Below are positions 28,032 through 37,922 of a stretch of DNA of 64,000 nucleotides, one piece after another (the stretch's first letter is position 1; every line of letters starts with the position of its first letter). Source of the DNA: Ktedonobacteria bacterium brp13 (GTDB taxonomy: Bacteria > Chloroflexota > Ktedonobacteria > Ktedonobacterales > Ktedonobacteraceae). The translations under genes and the position numbers were made by a program. The stretch covers positions 3,162,001 to 3,226,000 of the forward strand of contig AP024096.1 in the NCBI GenBank assembly GCA_015099395.1. Direction: 5' to 3'. Under the pieces are notes generated by a model. The model worked only from the letters and a program-made list of their open reading frames with translations. It had not been told where the DNA came from and ran no database searches.

Positions 28032-29780
28032 ATGTCTACAAATAGAAAGTTCAATAGCGCAAAGAAGCGATATTTTTTTGCACGCCCTTTCCCACTCGTC
28101 CTTTGTCTCGTCGCACTTCTGCTCGCCTCCTGTAGTAATCCATTTGGAGGTGGCAAAGCAGATACCCCGCAACCTACTAAAGCGCCACCAGACAGGCAGA
28201 CATATACGATACCCGAGGTTGGTATCCTGGATTTCGATACCCTCGATCCAGCACGCGCCCACGATCCAGCCTCAATACAGGCCGTCCAGATGTACACAAC
28301 GGGACTGGTCTCACTCAATGATCAACTGCACGTCCAACCGCAACTCGCACAATCCTGGCAACTCGGCGCTGATGGCGTCACCTGGACCTTCAAGCTCAAG
28401 AAAAATCTGAAGTTCAGCGATGGCACACCACTTACCTCGACCGACATCGCCTACAGCCTGAATCGCGCCCTGTCACCCGCCACCAAATCAACCGTTGCAC
28501 CCCTCTACCTGGGGTTGATCAAAGACTCTGACCAATTGCTTGCCGGACGTATCCCAACGCTGATCGGGGATAGTATCCTGACGCCCAACCAAAGTACGAT
28601 CGTGATCATAACCAGCAAGCCAGCGAGCTATTTCCTATCTATGCTCACCAATACCTGCGCCTATGTCGTCGAGAAAAGCTTGATTCAACGCTATGGAACA
28701 GATTTCACAGACCATCTCAACGCAGGCGGCGGTGCGGGTCCCTTCAAAGTCGCGACCTATGTACACCGCTCCCATCTCGACTTTATACCCAACGCCGACT
28801 ACTACGATCCACGGCCACAATTGCAGAGAGTCAGTCTGGTGCTCTACCATTCGCAGGATGACGCCTACCAGGACTACCTGAATGGCAAGCTCGATGAGAC
28901 CGAGGTCCCCAGCAACCAGTTGAGTAGCTTAAGCAAGCGTAAAGACTTCAAGCAGGTACCGCAGTTGTGGATCAACTACTATACGATGAACTATCTGGCC
29001 AAACCGTTCGACAACATTCATATTCGGCAAGCGTTCGCCCTCGCCATCGATAAGAACGCCATCGCAAAAACTATCTGGGGCAACACACTACTACCAACCA
29101 ACCATATCGTCCCACAAGGTATGAATGGCTATAATCCACAATTGACCGGCCCAGATGGCACACAGAGCCTGAGTGGGAACCCCACCAAAGCTCAACAGCT
29201 GCTTCAGCAAGGCCTGCAAGAAGAGCACTGGACCAGCGTCACACAGATACCGCCGATCCATCTTACCTATGTAACAGGCGTCGACAGCTTTGACCAGGAG
29301 GTACAGGCCCTTATCCAGGACTGGCAGCGTGTCCTCCATATTCAGGTCATAGCAGATCCTGTCGATTATACGACCTTGCTCGACCGCGTCACAGCAGCCA
29401 CCGGCAACGCGAATGGTATACAGATGTGGGGACTGGCCTGGGTTGGCGAATATCCCGACCTGCAAGACTGGCTCACGCACCAATTTGGTCGTGGCTCGAT
29501 CTATAACAATATGAATTATGGAGAGAACACCAGCGCCACCGCAGCCATCCAGCAAGAGATCCAGAAGCAACTGGCGCAGGCCGACGCCAGCAACAACGCC
29601 ACCACACGCATCCAACTCTACCAGCAAGCCGAACAACAGATCGTCAACAACGTCGGCTGGATACCCATGACGCAAGAGACCACAACGTTCCTGAGGAGTA
29701 GCAATATCATAGGCATCGTCGACAATGGTCAAAACATCATCCCACCTGACGATTGGGCTACCATCTATCGAGTACAGTAA
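28032..29780 (+). CDS. Peptide-type ABC transporter substrate-binding lipoprotein (family 5)
   Basis: The 582-residue protein is an OppA/DppA-like binding protein. It has a lipoprotein signal ending LVALLLASC with Cys34 as the lipid anchor, then a Gly/Pro linker. Typical family 5 features follow: PQLAQSWQLGADGVTWTFKL, KFSDGTPLTSTDIAYSLNRA, and FDNIHIRQAFALAIDKNAIA. The ATG at 28032 is chosen because it gives a proper signal peptide; GGAG lies 11 bases upstream. The genes for two ATPases follow after a 700-bp gap, but no permease genes are present. The substrate is not deducible. Confidence 0.92.
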   Translation: MSTNRKFNSAKKRYFFARPFPLVLCLVALLLASCSNPFGGGKADTPQPTKAPPDRQTYTIPEVGILDFDTLDPARAHDPASIQAVQMYTTGLVSLNDQLHVQPQLAQSWQLGADGVTWTFKLKKNLKFSDGTPLTSTDIAYSLNRALSPATKSTVAPLYLGLIKDSDQLLAGRIPTLIGDSILTPNQSTIVIITSKPASYFLSMLTNTCAYVVEKSLIQRYGTDFTDHLNAGGGAGPFKVATYVHRSHLDFIPNADYYDPRPQLQRVSLVLYHSQDDAYQDYLNGKLDETEVPSNQLSSLSKRKDFKQVPQLWINYYTMNYLAKPFDNIHIRQAFALAIDKNAIAKTIWGNTLLPTNHIVPQGMNGYNPQLTGPDGTQSLSGNPTKAQQLLQQGLQEEHWTSVTQIPPIHLTYVTGVDSFDQEVQALIQDWQRVLHIQVIADPVDYTTLLDRVTAATGNANGIQMWGLAWVGEYPDLQDWLTHQFGRGSIYNNMNYGENTSATAAIQQEIQKQLAQADASNNATTRIQLYQQAEQQIVNNVGWIPMTQETTTFLRSSNIIGIVDNGQNIIPPDDWATIYRVQ

Positions 29781-30493
29781 CCGATTGTGAGATCCGTACA
29801 GTTTACAACGTATTATTGTATATTATTGTAATAGTACATATAGATCTCAGGGGGTATAGTATTCTCCGTATGCATAAGAACAAGAGCTCAAACGCATATA
29901 GAGTTGAGAAGATCGACAAACAAACTTGACAATAAGAGTAGGCTCACATAAAATAAAAAAATTGACTCATGTATTTCCCCTTGCAGAAAAGGCAGCATGG
30001 CTCAATGGATACTTTAGCGGCTCAAACAGCAAACGAAATGGATCTTCTCCGATACTAACTCTTTATAATTTCGTCACCAATTCTCTTTTATGGGAATGCA
30101 GGATGCTATCCATTCCAGAGTAGAGTAGAAACGCTAGCAGTGAGCTATAGCATCGAAGATTCTTGCATGTTTACTCAATAACAGAGCTGGCACTAAGAGG
30201 TAGAAATACACGCGGCATGCCCGCACAGGTACCGTGGAAAGTCTTAAAGCAGGATCGCATATCAATGCGAACGAATACGTCTACGGAAAGCAAACGGAAG
30301 AACTCAACACCCGTTAGCAGCGCGCTATCATTTTTATTTATTATGATGGATTCCGTGATCCGTGATATTTTCAAGCCTCGCGCACAAGACACCCTGCTTA
30401 TCCGCGAACCTGAGTGCATAAAGTGCAAAGCACGAGCGACGTCAGTCGCGTTGGTTCTCGAAATAAGATCTAAGTAAAAAGTGGAGATAACAT
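29781..30493. other. 700-bp gap with repeat copy D, no gene seen
   Basis: Short open frames (65 and 104 codons) have no recognisable features and partly overlap the palindromic repeat. The gap separates the binding-protein gene from oppD, which presumably has its own promoter. Confidence 0.45.
30397..30472. repeat. Dispersed palindromic repeat, copy D
   Basis: This 76-bp, more divergent copy starts CTTATCCGCGAACCTGAGTG, keeps the core GCGAC-GTCA-GTCGC and ends CGAAATAAGATCTA. It ends 21 bases before the oppD start codon, directly before its ribosome binding site. Confidence 0.75.
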
Positions 30494-31471
30494 ATGGCAG
30501 CGAACTTGCTGGAAGTGAATAACCTCAAAACCTACTTCTATACGAGAGGAGGTGTGGTGAAAGCTGTTGATGACGTCACGTTTGCTATGAAGCCGGGTGA
30601 AACACTTGGAGTCGTAGGTGAGAGTGGCTGCGGAAAAAGTGTCACAGCGCTCTCAGTCATGCGTCTCGTCGCGAATCCTCCGGGTAAGATCATCGCAGGA
30701 GAGATTAACTTCAACGGCGAGAACATTCTGGAAAAATCGCAGAACGAACTCACGGATATTCGTGGTAGCAAAATGTCGATGATCTTCCAGGATCCGATGA
30801 CCTCGCTGAACCCGGTATTTTCCGTTGGGTATCAGATCGCTGAGACCGTCAAACGCCATCGCAAAGATGTCAGTAACGATCAGTCCTGGCGTCGTGCAGT
30901 CGAGATGCTCGACCTCGTACGTATTCCAGATGCCAAGAAGCGTGCCAAGAGCTATCCCCATGAGTTTAGCGGTGGTATGCGACAGCGCGTCATGATCGCC
31001 ATCGCCCTGGCCTGTAATCCACAGCTGCTGATCGCCGACGAGCCAACAACAGCCCTCGACGTCACGATTCAAGCCCAGGTGCTCGAGTTGATGAAGGGTC
31101 TTTCACAAGAATTTGGCACCGCTGTTATGATGATCACCCATGACCTGGGTGTGGTCGCCGGTACATGCCAGAATGTCAATGTGATGTATGCTGGTCACAT
31201 CGTCGAATCCGCACCTGTCCAGCAGATATTTCAGACGCCGGCCCACCCATATACCATCGGACTTCTTCAGTCTATTCCGCGCGTAGACGAGGTTCGTGGC
31301 GCTCGCCTGACTCCAATCGCGGGTCAGCCACCCGACCTCACCAATCCTCCGGCCGGTTGCCCATATGCCGCACGGTGCCCCAGAGTTCAGAATCGTTGCC
31401 GTCAGGAACGCCCAGAACTTATGTCAGTCGGACGCGGTAACCAGATTGCAGCGTGCTTCTATCCAAACTAA
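30494..31471 (+). CDS. oppD: Oligopeptide/dipeptide ABC transporter ATPase, OppD/DppD type
   Basis: The 325-residue ATPase powers a peptide-type importer. Walker [11 protein letters not shown], signature [17 protein letters not shown], Walker [13 protein letters not shown] and the switch His in MMITHDLG are intact. The C-terminal oligo_HPY extension has the Cys pattern [14 protein letters not shown], typical of the iron-sulfur-binding tail of some DppD proteins. GGAG lies seven bases before the ATG. oppF follows after 14 bases. Partner permeases must be encoded elsewhere. Confidence 0.93.
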   Translation: MAANLLEVNNLKTYFYTRGGVVKAVDDVTFAMKPGETLGVVGESGCGKSVTALSVMRLVANPPGKIIAGEINFNGENILEKSQNELTDIRGSKMSMIFQDPMTSLNPVFSVGYQIAETVKRHRKDVSNDQSWRRAVEMLDLVRIPDAKKRAKSYPHEFSGGMRQRVMIAIALACNPQLLIADEPTTALDVTIQAQVLELMKGLSQEFGTAVMMITHDLGVVAGTCQNVNVMYAGHIVESAPVQQIFQTPAHPYTIGLLQSIPRVDEVRGARLTPIAGQPPDLTNPPAGCPYAARCPRVQNRCRQERPELMSVGRGNQIAACFYPN

Positions 31472-31485
31472 CAAAGGAAAAAATC

Positions 31486-32499
31486 ATGGTACAAGAAGTT
31501 CAAACGCCTAAAAAGGCTGGCACAACGCTCGTAGATGTAAAGGGTCTCAAAGTCCACTTCCCAATTAAGGGCGGACTGCTAGGCCGCACTGTGGGTCATG
31601 TGAAGGCCGTCGATGGCGTCGATCTCTTCGTCCGTCGTGGAGAGACGCTGGGTCTGGTAGGTGAAAGCGGTTGTGGTAAATCCACCACTGGCCGCGCAAT
31701 CTTACAGTTGATCAAGCCAACAGCAGGCACCGTCAAACTGGATGGAGTCGAATTAACCACGTTGTCAACCGGAGCGATCCGCCGTACACGTGCAAACATG
31801 CAGATGGTTTTCCAGGATCCTTTTAGCTCTCTCGATCCTCGCTATACCATCGGTCAGATCATCTCAGAGCCGCTGGAGAACTTTAAGCGCGGCAACGCGA
31901 AGGAGATTCAAGAGCATGTAGCCAACCTGATGGAGACAGTTGGCTTGAACCCTTTCTATGTAAACCGCTTCGCACACGAGTTTAGTGGTGGTCAGCGTCA
32001 GCGTATCGGTATTGCCCGCGCCCTGGCCCTCAACCCATCCTTCATAGTAGCTGACGAGCCGGTCTCCGCTCTGGACGTCTCGATTCAGGCTCAGGTCCTC
32101 AACCTTTTGCAGGACCTGCAAGGGAAGTTAGGCCTGACGTATCTGTTTGTCGCGCACAACCTCTCAGTCGTCAAACACATCAGTGATCGTGTCGCCGTGA
32201 TGTACCTGGGTCGTATTGTAGAGTTGGCTGACAGTGCCGACCTCTACAAGACTCCACTGCACCCATATACACAGGCTCTCCTCTCAGCGATCCCAGTGCC
32301 AGATCCAGACGTTGAACTGCATCGCAAACGTATCATCCTGGAAGGCGACGTCCCCAGCCCGGTCAATCCACCGAGCGGCTGTAACTTCCATCCTCGCTGC
32401 TGGAAAGCTCAGGCCATCTGTCGCGAGCAGATCCCGGTCCTGGAGCCTAAAGGTGCAGGAGACTCCCATCACTATGCTGCCTGCCACTTCCCCGGCTAG
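31486..32499 (+). CDS. oppF: Oligopeptide/dipeptide ABC transporter ATPase, OppF/DppF type
   Basis: The 337-residue ATPase is the usual partner of OppD. Walker [16 protein letters not shown], the Q-loop [13 protein letters not shown], signature [18 protein letters not shown] and Walker [13 protein letters not shown] are intact, and the oligo_HPY tail carries [12 protein letters not shown]. The ATG at 31486 has AAAGGA upstream and is preferred over an in-frame start overlapping oppD. A 17-bp perfect terminator follows. Confidence 0.93.
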   Translation: MVQEVQTPKKAGTTLVDVKGLKVHFPIKGGLLGRTVGHVKAVDGVDLFVRRGETLGLVGESGCGKSTTGRAILQLIKPTAGTVKLDGVELTTLSTGAIRRTRANMQMVFQDPFSSLDPRYTIGQIISEPLENFKRGNAKEIQEHVANLMETVGLNPFYVNRFAHEFSGGQRQRIGIARALALNPSFIVADEPVSALDVSIQAQVLNLLQDLQGKLGLTYLFVAHNLSVVKHISDRVAVMYLGRIVELADSADLYKTPLHPYTQALLSAIPVPDPDVELHRKRIILEGDVPSPVNPPSGCNFHPRCWKAQAICREQIPVLEPKGAGDSHHYAACHFPG

Positions 32500-32521
32500 A
32501 GACAGCATCAACAAAAGTAGA

Positions 32522-32564
32522 AAAAGAATGGGCGATCATCAGAAGTGATCGCCCATTCTTTTCA
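32522..32564 (+). terminator. Intrinsic terminator of oppDF
   Basis: A perfect 17-bp stem (32522-32538 with 32546-32562; AAAAGAATGGGCGATCA and its complement) has a 7-base loop. The A/T ends make it usable from both strands. Confidence 0.92.
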
Positions 32565-32605
32565 AATAATCCCTGGTTACTTTTTGCCGCGTTATCCATG
32601 TAATA

Positions 32606-33535
32606 AGGGATTTCCGAAAAATAAACTGTCCCAGTGTGATATACTGTGCCAAGAAAAAATTTCGTGGAGGAACGAAAGTGGAGTTGACTGAGGAAGTCAA
32701 AGCGCTGCTTTTAAACACGGCCAAGGAGCTCAAGGGCAGTACACGCCGGATGTTTATGGCACGGACGGTACAGGCTCTGGGCGAAGGCGGCCAGCGACTG
32801 GCCGAACGAGAACTGGGCTGGAATCGCGGAACTCTGCGCAAAGGAAAGCACGAAGTAGAAATTCGTGCTCTCGTTCCTGGGCCGCAAGCCGAAGCGCTTA
32901 CGATAGCTGACTTGAGGCAAACCCGAGATGAAGTAGCAAAAACCCTCCAGGGAAGCAACGTTCCACTCGAACACATTCGTCTGAAGGCTTTTGAACAAAC
33001 GCTCAAGGATCTTGGACGAGACGATCCTGAGCTAGCAGTTCGCCTTACGGCATGCTACCTCGAATACCGTTTTACTGCTATTCCATTATATCCCGATGTG
33101 ATACCGGCTCTGTCTGCTCTGAGAGGAAAATATCGTCTTGGACTTGTCACCAATGGAAATACCTATCCAGAACGCTGCGGATTACCGGAGACCTTTGCCT
33201 TTACGGTCTTTGCCCAAGATCATGGGGTACAGAAGCCTCAGCCGCAGTTCTATGAATGGGCCCTATCCGAGGCGAGCGCATTGCCCCATGAGATTATTCA
33301 TGTCGGTGATTCATTACGCAACGATGTGTACGGAGCACAAGCGGTAGGTATTCGCACGATCTGGGTGAATCGTCACCAATGGCGGAACGAAACGGATATA
33401 CAGCCATTTGCCGAGATTACATCATTGGAGGAACTACCTAAAGTGCTTACGCAATGCGCTTCTTAAAGTGGTTCACAGACCTCTGACGCATTTATTGCCA
33501 GGAAGTTGGGATAGTTAATAATTTCTTGAGTCCCT
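32606..33535 (+). mobile_element. 930-bp unit with IS-type inverted repeats carrying a transposase-HAD fusion
   Basis: The left end (32606-32633) reads AGGGATTTCC...AACTGTCCCA and the right end (33507-33535) reads inversely AGGGACTCAA...AACTATCCCA; about 20 of 28 positions agree. The single gene inside starts 45 bases from the left end, as transposase genes do, but only its first 60 codons are transposase-like. The rest is a HAD hydrolase. No clear target duplication is visible, partly because an IS630 element lies four bases beyond the right end. It resembles an ISAzo13-family derivative. Confidence 0.65.
32678..33466 (+). CDS. Chimeric protein: transposase N-terminus fused to HAD hydrolase lacking motif I
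   Basis: Residues 1-60 (VELTEEVKALLLNTAKEL ... GGQRLAERELGWNRGTLRKG) match the N-terminal HTH part of ISAzo13-like transposases. From about residue 75 the protein is the cap and core of a subfamily IA HAD hydrolase: LVTNGN (motif II), the Lys in QDHGVQKPQPQFY (motif III) and HVGDSLRNDVYGAQAVGI (motif IV). The N-terminal DxDxT nucleophile motif is absent, so phosphatase activity is not expected. The GTG start has GGAGG seven bases upstream. It may be a decayed remnant or a stable fusion; the frame is intact through 262 residues. Confidence 0.75.
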   Translation: MELTEEVKALLLNTAKELKGSTRRMFMARTVQALGEGGQRLAERELGWNRGTLRKGKHEVEIRALVPGPQAEALTIADLRQTRDEVAKTLQGSNVPLEHIRLKAFEQTLKDLGRDDPELAVRLTACYLEYRFTAIPLYPDVIPALSALRGKYRLGLVTNGNTYPERCGLPETFAFTVFAQDHGVQKPQPQFYEWALSEASALPHEIIHVGDSLRNDVYGAQAVGIRTIWVNRHQWRNETDIQPFAEITSLEELPKVLTQCAS

Positions 33536-33540
33536 AACTA

Positions 33541-34884
33541 GTACAGCTTGGCGGAAATATCGTAGGAGTCTAGAGGCGAGACGGTCCTTTGTAGGTCCAG
33601 TGAAAAGGACCATTGGAAAGACGATTGTAATAAGCAATGAATGCCAGGATGCCCTCGCGTAAGTGAGTCAGGGATGTCCAACTGGCGCGAGCTAAGAGGC
33701 GGCGAACAAGAATACTGAACCAAATCTCAATTTGATTGAGCCAAGAACTGTGCCTGGGCGTGTAGACGAAGCGAATGCGATGGCTCGGGTTTGAAAGAAA
33801 GGCAACTCGCGTCGGCATCGAGGCCAAATGACCACTTTTGCCTTTGATGCCCAGGTCCTCCTGGATGCCGCACTGCTCCGCGACGAGACGAACCAGCGTT
33901 TCAGACTGATGCGTGTTGAGCTGATCGGCGACAAAGACCCAGGCAGCCTCTGGATCAGTCTGAATGGTCTGGGCAATGTGAGCTGCAAAGTCGGCTTCGG
34001 TGCGTGTCGGTAAGAGGCTCGGGGCGATCACTTGACCGGTGGCTACATCCAGATTGGCGATCAGGCTCAAGGTGCCATGCCGCTTGTATTCGAATTCCAT
34101 CCGCTCGACATGACCAGGCAGCATCGGCAACGAAGGATGCAAACGCTCCAAAGCTTGGACACCCGTCATCTCATCGGTGCTGATCACATGCGTGCCCTGC
34201 GCCGCAAGTGCTGGAGTCGCTTCATAGACTTGGCACACCGTGCAGATCTGTTCCGTCAACTCAGCTGGATCATCGGGAGGTGGCGTGAGCCAGTAGCGCT
34301 TGCGATGAGGCTGCAAAACGCTCGCCTTTTAAAAAACGTCCCACCGTCCGGGGAGAAATCTGCTTGACGATCCCGCGTTTCACCGCTTCATCAGCCAGTT
34401 CACGTGGGGTCCAACTGCTGACTGGTCGCTGTGATTCCCCTGGTGTTTCACACGCCAGAGCCATGATTTGCATGAACTGCTCGAACGTGAAGGTCTCTGG
34501 GGCACCGGGGCGCTTCTCATCGGTCAAGAGAACCTCGATGGCTTGACCAAGGAGTTTTGGCTTTGCGGTAGCTTCGATCGCCTCCAAATGGGCTTGCGCC
34601 ATGTGCCAGCGATCCCGCCAACGCCGCACTGTTTCATACCCCATCTGCAAGTGCTGGGCTATTTTGCTATTACTGACCCCCTCGGCTGCTTCCAAAATGA
34701 TGCGACCGCGTTTCACCAGTCGTTGGGCATTGGTGCTCCGATGCACCATACGCTCCAACAATTCGTGTTGTAACGAGCTCACATGAAGCTCGTTTGCTTG
34801 TGGATGAGGCATGTGGACAATCTCCTTGCTTCTTTCTCTCCTTATTCTATCACATCCTCACTCACTATTTACGCCAGTCTGTAC
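33541..34884 (-). mobile_element. IS630-family insertion sequence (1344 bp)
   Basis: The ends are inverted repeats: GTACAGCTTGGCGGAAATA on the left and the complement of GTACAGACTGGCGTAAATA on the right (16 of 19 match). Both sides are flanked by TA (33539-33540 and 34885-34886), the duplication IS630/mariner elements make. The transposase fills nearly the whole element on the minus strand but is split by a frameshift. It lies between the transposase-HAD unit and the 3' end of the OFA transporter gene. Confidence 0.88.
33570..34812 (-). pseudogene. IS630-family transposase, split in two frames
   Basis: The first part (34812 down to 34270) carries HTH domains (GVSNSKIAQHLQMGYETVRR). The second part (34316 down to 33570) carries the DDE catalytic domain with STDEMTG, VFVADQLNTHQS and RHSSWLNQIEIWFSIL, all acidic residues kept. 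The change is +1, and skipping one T in the CGTTTTGC run near 34297 restores the family sequence LKGER-LQPHRKRYWL. A +1 programmed shift cannot be excluded, but a single-base insertion is simpler. AGGAG precedes the ATG at 34812. Confidence 0.85.
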
Positions 34885-34889
34885 TAGTA

Positions 34890-36161
34890 CTAGTGCCCAG
34901 TGGCTGCAGTGACCTCAACAATGTCACCGCGACGACGTGCGAGTCTGCGAGCGATGAGTGGTAGGGCTGCACTCATGAGCATAATAACGGCGATGATGTA
35001 GAGCGGTGTCACGTAATCGGGGTTGGTGGTTGTGCCGAAGCTAGTAATCAGCATTGGCCCAAGGATGCCACCTGCGCTCCATGCTGTGAGCATTACGCCG
35101 TAGATCGTGCCGGCGTTCTTTGGCCCGAAGAAGTCGGCCGCGAAAGCTGGCATCGTGCCAAAGCCGCCTCCACAGCACAATCCAATGATGGCTGCTGGAA
35201 CGAGGAGCAGGGTAAAGTTGCTAACCACCGATGGCATAAGGGCGAAAACAATGGCCTGAATAACGAAGAGGCTCAGAAAGGTGAAAGGACGCCCGATGCC
35301 ATCGGAGAGCCAACCCCAGAAGAACCGTCCCAAGGCATTAAAGATGCCAATGACACTGACGATGAATGCAGCCGTCAATGGAGCAACACCGGAGAATTTC
35401 TGTGCTAATGGGGAGGCGACCGAAATCACGCCGACACCGGCAGTGACATTTAATGCCAGCATGAGCCACAGGATATACCACCTCGGGAGATGTAATGCTT
35501 CTGGAAGGGTATATTCACGGACAGAGCGATCTGTTTGTTGGCGGGCTGAGGGTGTCCAGCCAGCAGGGACATAGCCTTCGGGAGCTGTGCGGAAGAATTG
35601 TGCCACAATGACGATAACCACCAGATAGCCTATACCGAGGTAGAGGAAGGTGCTGCTGACACCAATAGACTTAATCAATGCTGCAGCGACCAGACCTGTG
35701 ATCACAGCGCCTCCGCCAAAGCCTGCGGCCGCTAGGCCGCTGATGAAGCCGCGCCGGTCGGGGAACCACTTGATGAGCATCGCGAGGGCAACGATGTAGC
35801 CAAGGCCAACGCCGATGCCACCAATGATGCCAAAGGTGAGATACAGGAGAAATAGGTGGGATGCAGCAAATGTTGCAAGCATGACGCCAAGGCCATAGAG
35901 AATGCCACCTGCTGTGGCGATAACGCGGGGGCCAAAGCGGTTATTGAGATACCCGCCGAAGCCAGCAGTGCAACCCAAGGCAAGTAACACGATACTAAAG
36001 GTGAGGTCGGCCTGAGGCCCTGTAACGTGATACAGCGCTATCACTGGATTGAGGAAAACGCTCCAGGCATAGACAGAGCCTAGGGCGAGCTGCATGATGA
36101 CGGCGGTAATAGCGATTACCCAGCGGTTGGGGAGGAACAACCGTAGCGGTGATCTACTCAT
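34890..36161 (-). CDS. MFS transporter, oxalate/formate antiporter (OFA) family
   Basis: The 423-residue membrane protein has 12 predicted helices. The start NRWVIAITAVIMQLALGSVY is the OFA signature, followed by NRFGPRVIATAGGILYGLG and WFPDRRGFISGLAAAGFGGG. Substrates in the family include oxalate, formate and other monocarboxylates, and cannot be fixed here. The ATG at 36161 has AGGAG seven bases upstream. The IS630 element ends five bases before its TAG stop, so its natural terminator has probably been displaced. Confidence 0.9.
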   Translation of the reverse strand: MSRSPLRLFLPNRWVIAITAVIMQLALGSVYAWSVFLNPVIALYHVTGPQADLTFSIVLLALGCTAGFGGYLNNRFGPRVIATAGGILYGLGVMLATFAASHLFLLYLTFGIIGGIGVGLGYIVALAMLIKWFPDRRGFISGLAAAGFGGGAVITGLVAAALIKSIGVSSTFLYLGIGYLVVIVIVAQFFRTAPEGYVPAGWTPSARQQTDRSVREYTLPEALHLPRWYILWLMLALNVTAGVGVISVASPLAQKFSGVAPLTAAFIVSVIGIFNALGRFFWGWLSDGIGRPFTFLSLFVIQAIVFALMPSVVSNFTLLLVPAAIIGLCCGGGFGTMPAFAADFFGPKNAGTIYGVMLTAWSAGGILGPMLITSFGTTTNPDYVTPLYIIAVIMLMSAALPLIARRLARRRGDIVEVTAATGH

Positions 36162-36529
36162 GGATGACTCCTCTCGGAATGATTCCAGACAATGAACAGT
36201 AACAACCTGAAGCACATTCCTCGCAAGGTGAACGGATAGTAAGTTAATTTGAAGAAGAATCTTACTATCCTCACATAGGTATCTAAATACTATACTACTC
36301 TTGCAATAGATTGCGCTGACAAGTTTGCACCTACTCAGGTTTTGGTAAATAGCGCGAATGTTCTTTCTTCCATGAGCAGAAATAGGAGCTGCGTAGATAA
36401 TTCAAACAAATTTCAACTATTTGCTCGCATATAACCACAGCGCCAGCGCCGCCTCCGCCCACGGGATGCGCAACGAGATAGTGCGCCGCATCAGCGGCAG
36501 AAAGTGAGTGTATCAAAAGATATCAGGGT
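36162..36529. other. Gap upstream of the transporter gene
   Basis: This holds the presumed promoter region of the OFA gene and a 61-codon minus-strand open frame without recognisable content. It leads into the group II intron remnant. Confidence 0.35.
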
Positions 36530-36672
36530 TGTTGGAAGACCCTATGCACACCCGACTGATCCCTGCCACTTGGCGAAGGTGAGAGCCGTATGCCGCTATA
36601 AACGGCACGTACAGGTTCGGAGAGGGGGGTACGGGCGACCCAGCAATGGGCGACCGGCCCCTACTCTACCAC
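36530..36672 (+). mobile_element. Group II intron 3' remnant (domains V and VI)
   Basis: Domain V is visible at 36583-36618: GAGCCGTATGCCG, a short loop, then CGGCACGTACAGGTTC. GAGCC/GGTTC pair at the base and the AGC catalytic triad is present; one extra A interrupts the 3' strand. Domain VI follows (GGGGGGTACGGGCGACCCAG ... CCGGCCCCTACTCTACC) with a candidate bulged A. The upstream CTTGGCGAAGGTGA is typical of sequence before domain V. No reverse transcriptase gene or domain I is present, so it is a dead fragment. Confidence 0.65.
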
Positions 36673-36780
36673 ATTTCGCGGAAATAGCTCTACCGGCTCG
36701 TTCCATACACTCGCGTTTTTCTGCCAGGTACGCAAAAATACTTCAGTCTGCTGGAAACCGGAGAGTGCTAATGGATACGC

Positions 36781-37760
36781 TCAAGCCAATTTACTGCTGA
36801 GATCCATCTCGTTGCGCATCCCGTGGGAAGAGGGGTGGACGTTGCAGGTAAAAAAGAGAAAAACGCGTCCAAAGAAGCGCTCGATGCCACTCCGTTTGCC
36901 AAGTTCTTCTTTCGTCCAGGTGGGTGGCAAGCAAGAACGGCGTTTCTGATTTTTGGGATTCCAAGGGATGACAGCAACGGCACCAAGCACGCCGTGAATC
37001 CAGGCGATGAGGCGCAGACCCCAATAGGCGACGTCCAAGCGAAGAATACGGGGACGGATCTGGTAGAGACGCACGGCCCCCTCTAACAAGCGTTTGGCAA
37101 AAGGGGCATCGTGAGCATGAGCTGAAAAAGCAGAAAGAGGATGGGAAGCCCTGAACCGCGACAGATCAAGGTATGCACCCGGAAGCCTCTCAAGAGAGAA
37201 CGAGGATGGTGAGCCGGAGCATGCCCAAAGGAGGCATCAGGATCACGGCGTCGCCAAGCCAGGATGGGAGCACTGTCAATGATAAGATCACGAGCTCGGA
37301 TGAGTCGTCGTCGGAGCGCTTGCACAACGATCAGCACGAAGAGCGACTCGTGCACAGGAGCGCCAGCAGCGTGGCGGCGTTTGCACTGCTGAGATTTACT
37401 AGGGACACAGATGCGTCCATCTTTGCCCAGTGGCAATCCGCAAGCCAGGGCCAACGCGGGCCAACTCTTGAGCCAGTCGTGCATATCTTGATAGGATAAG
37501 CGCCACAAAGTCCGCAACAAGCTGATCAGCAAGAGGCTCTCCTCGCTGTAGATACGTGGTGCGCCACCAGGACCGGCAGGCAATGGTGGCGGACAACGAC
37601 GATGGGCTAAACCAACGGCCAAACGACAAAGGGTGAGCAAATGCAACATCGTGACCAGCGTAAGAGCATCGATATGCAAAGCAGGGCTCAGCCGGGCTTG
37701 CGCACGCTGATAGAATGGAGGTGGGATAGGTGCCTGTTTTTTGACGACGAGAGGCATCAT
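36781..37760 (-). pseudogene. Decayed DDE transposase (IS4/IS5 superfamily)
   Basis: The N-terminal part (start ATG 37760, MMPLVVKKQAPIPPPFYQRA) runs to a stop at 37083 through LIIDSAPILAWRRRDPDASF and GFRVHTLICRGSGLPILFLL. Removing one T from a T-run near 37115 would continue into SAHAHDAPFAKRLLEGAVRL, WGLRLIAWIHGVLGAVAV and KRSGIERFFGRVFLFF in the next frame. A second shift follows near the C-terminus (LQRPPLF appears in a third frame). At least two indels make it inactive. Element ends were not identified. Confidence 0.75.
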
Positions 37761-37922
37761 AAGCTGATCTCCTGACGAGGGAACGAGTCTCGCCAAGAGT
37801 CAGCTTACCTTACTCAGCCAAATACATGCGCGTTTTGGGCTCTCTTGAAGAGCTTTTTAAGGGTTAGGAAACGCTCTCATTTTCGTCGTACACAGAGCTT
37901 TTTGGCGACAATAGAGTATCTC

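Noticed and set aside
29926..30477. Open frames of 65 and 104 codons before oppD
   Set aside because: The longer one runs through the palindromic repeat copy D, which is non-coding in all other places.
34270..34330. -1 programmed frameshift at TTTTTTA in the IS630 transposase
   Set aside because: A -1 shift does not lead into the downstream catalytic frame; only +1 (or -2) does.
36331..36516. 61-codon minus-strand open frame near the intron remnant
   Set aside because: Gly/Ala-rich start with no recognisable continuation; could be a gene scrap, but evidence is too weak.
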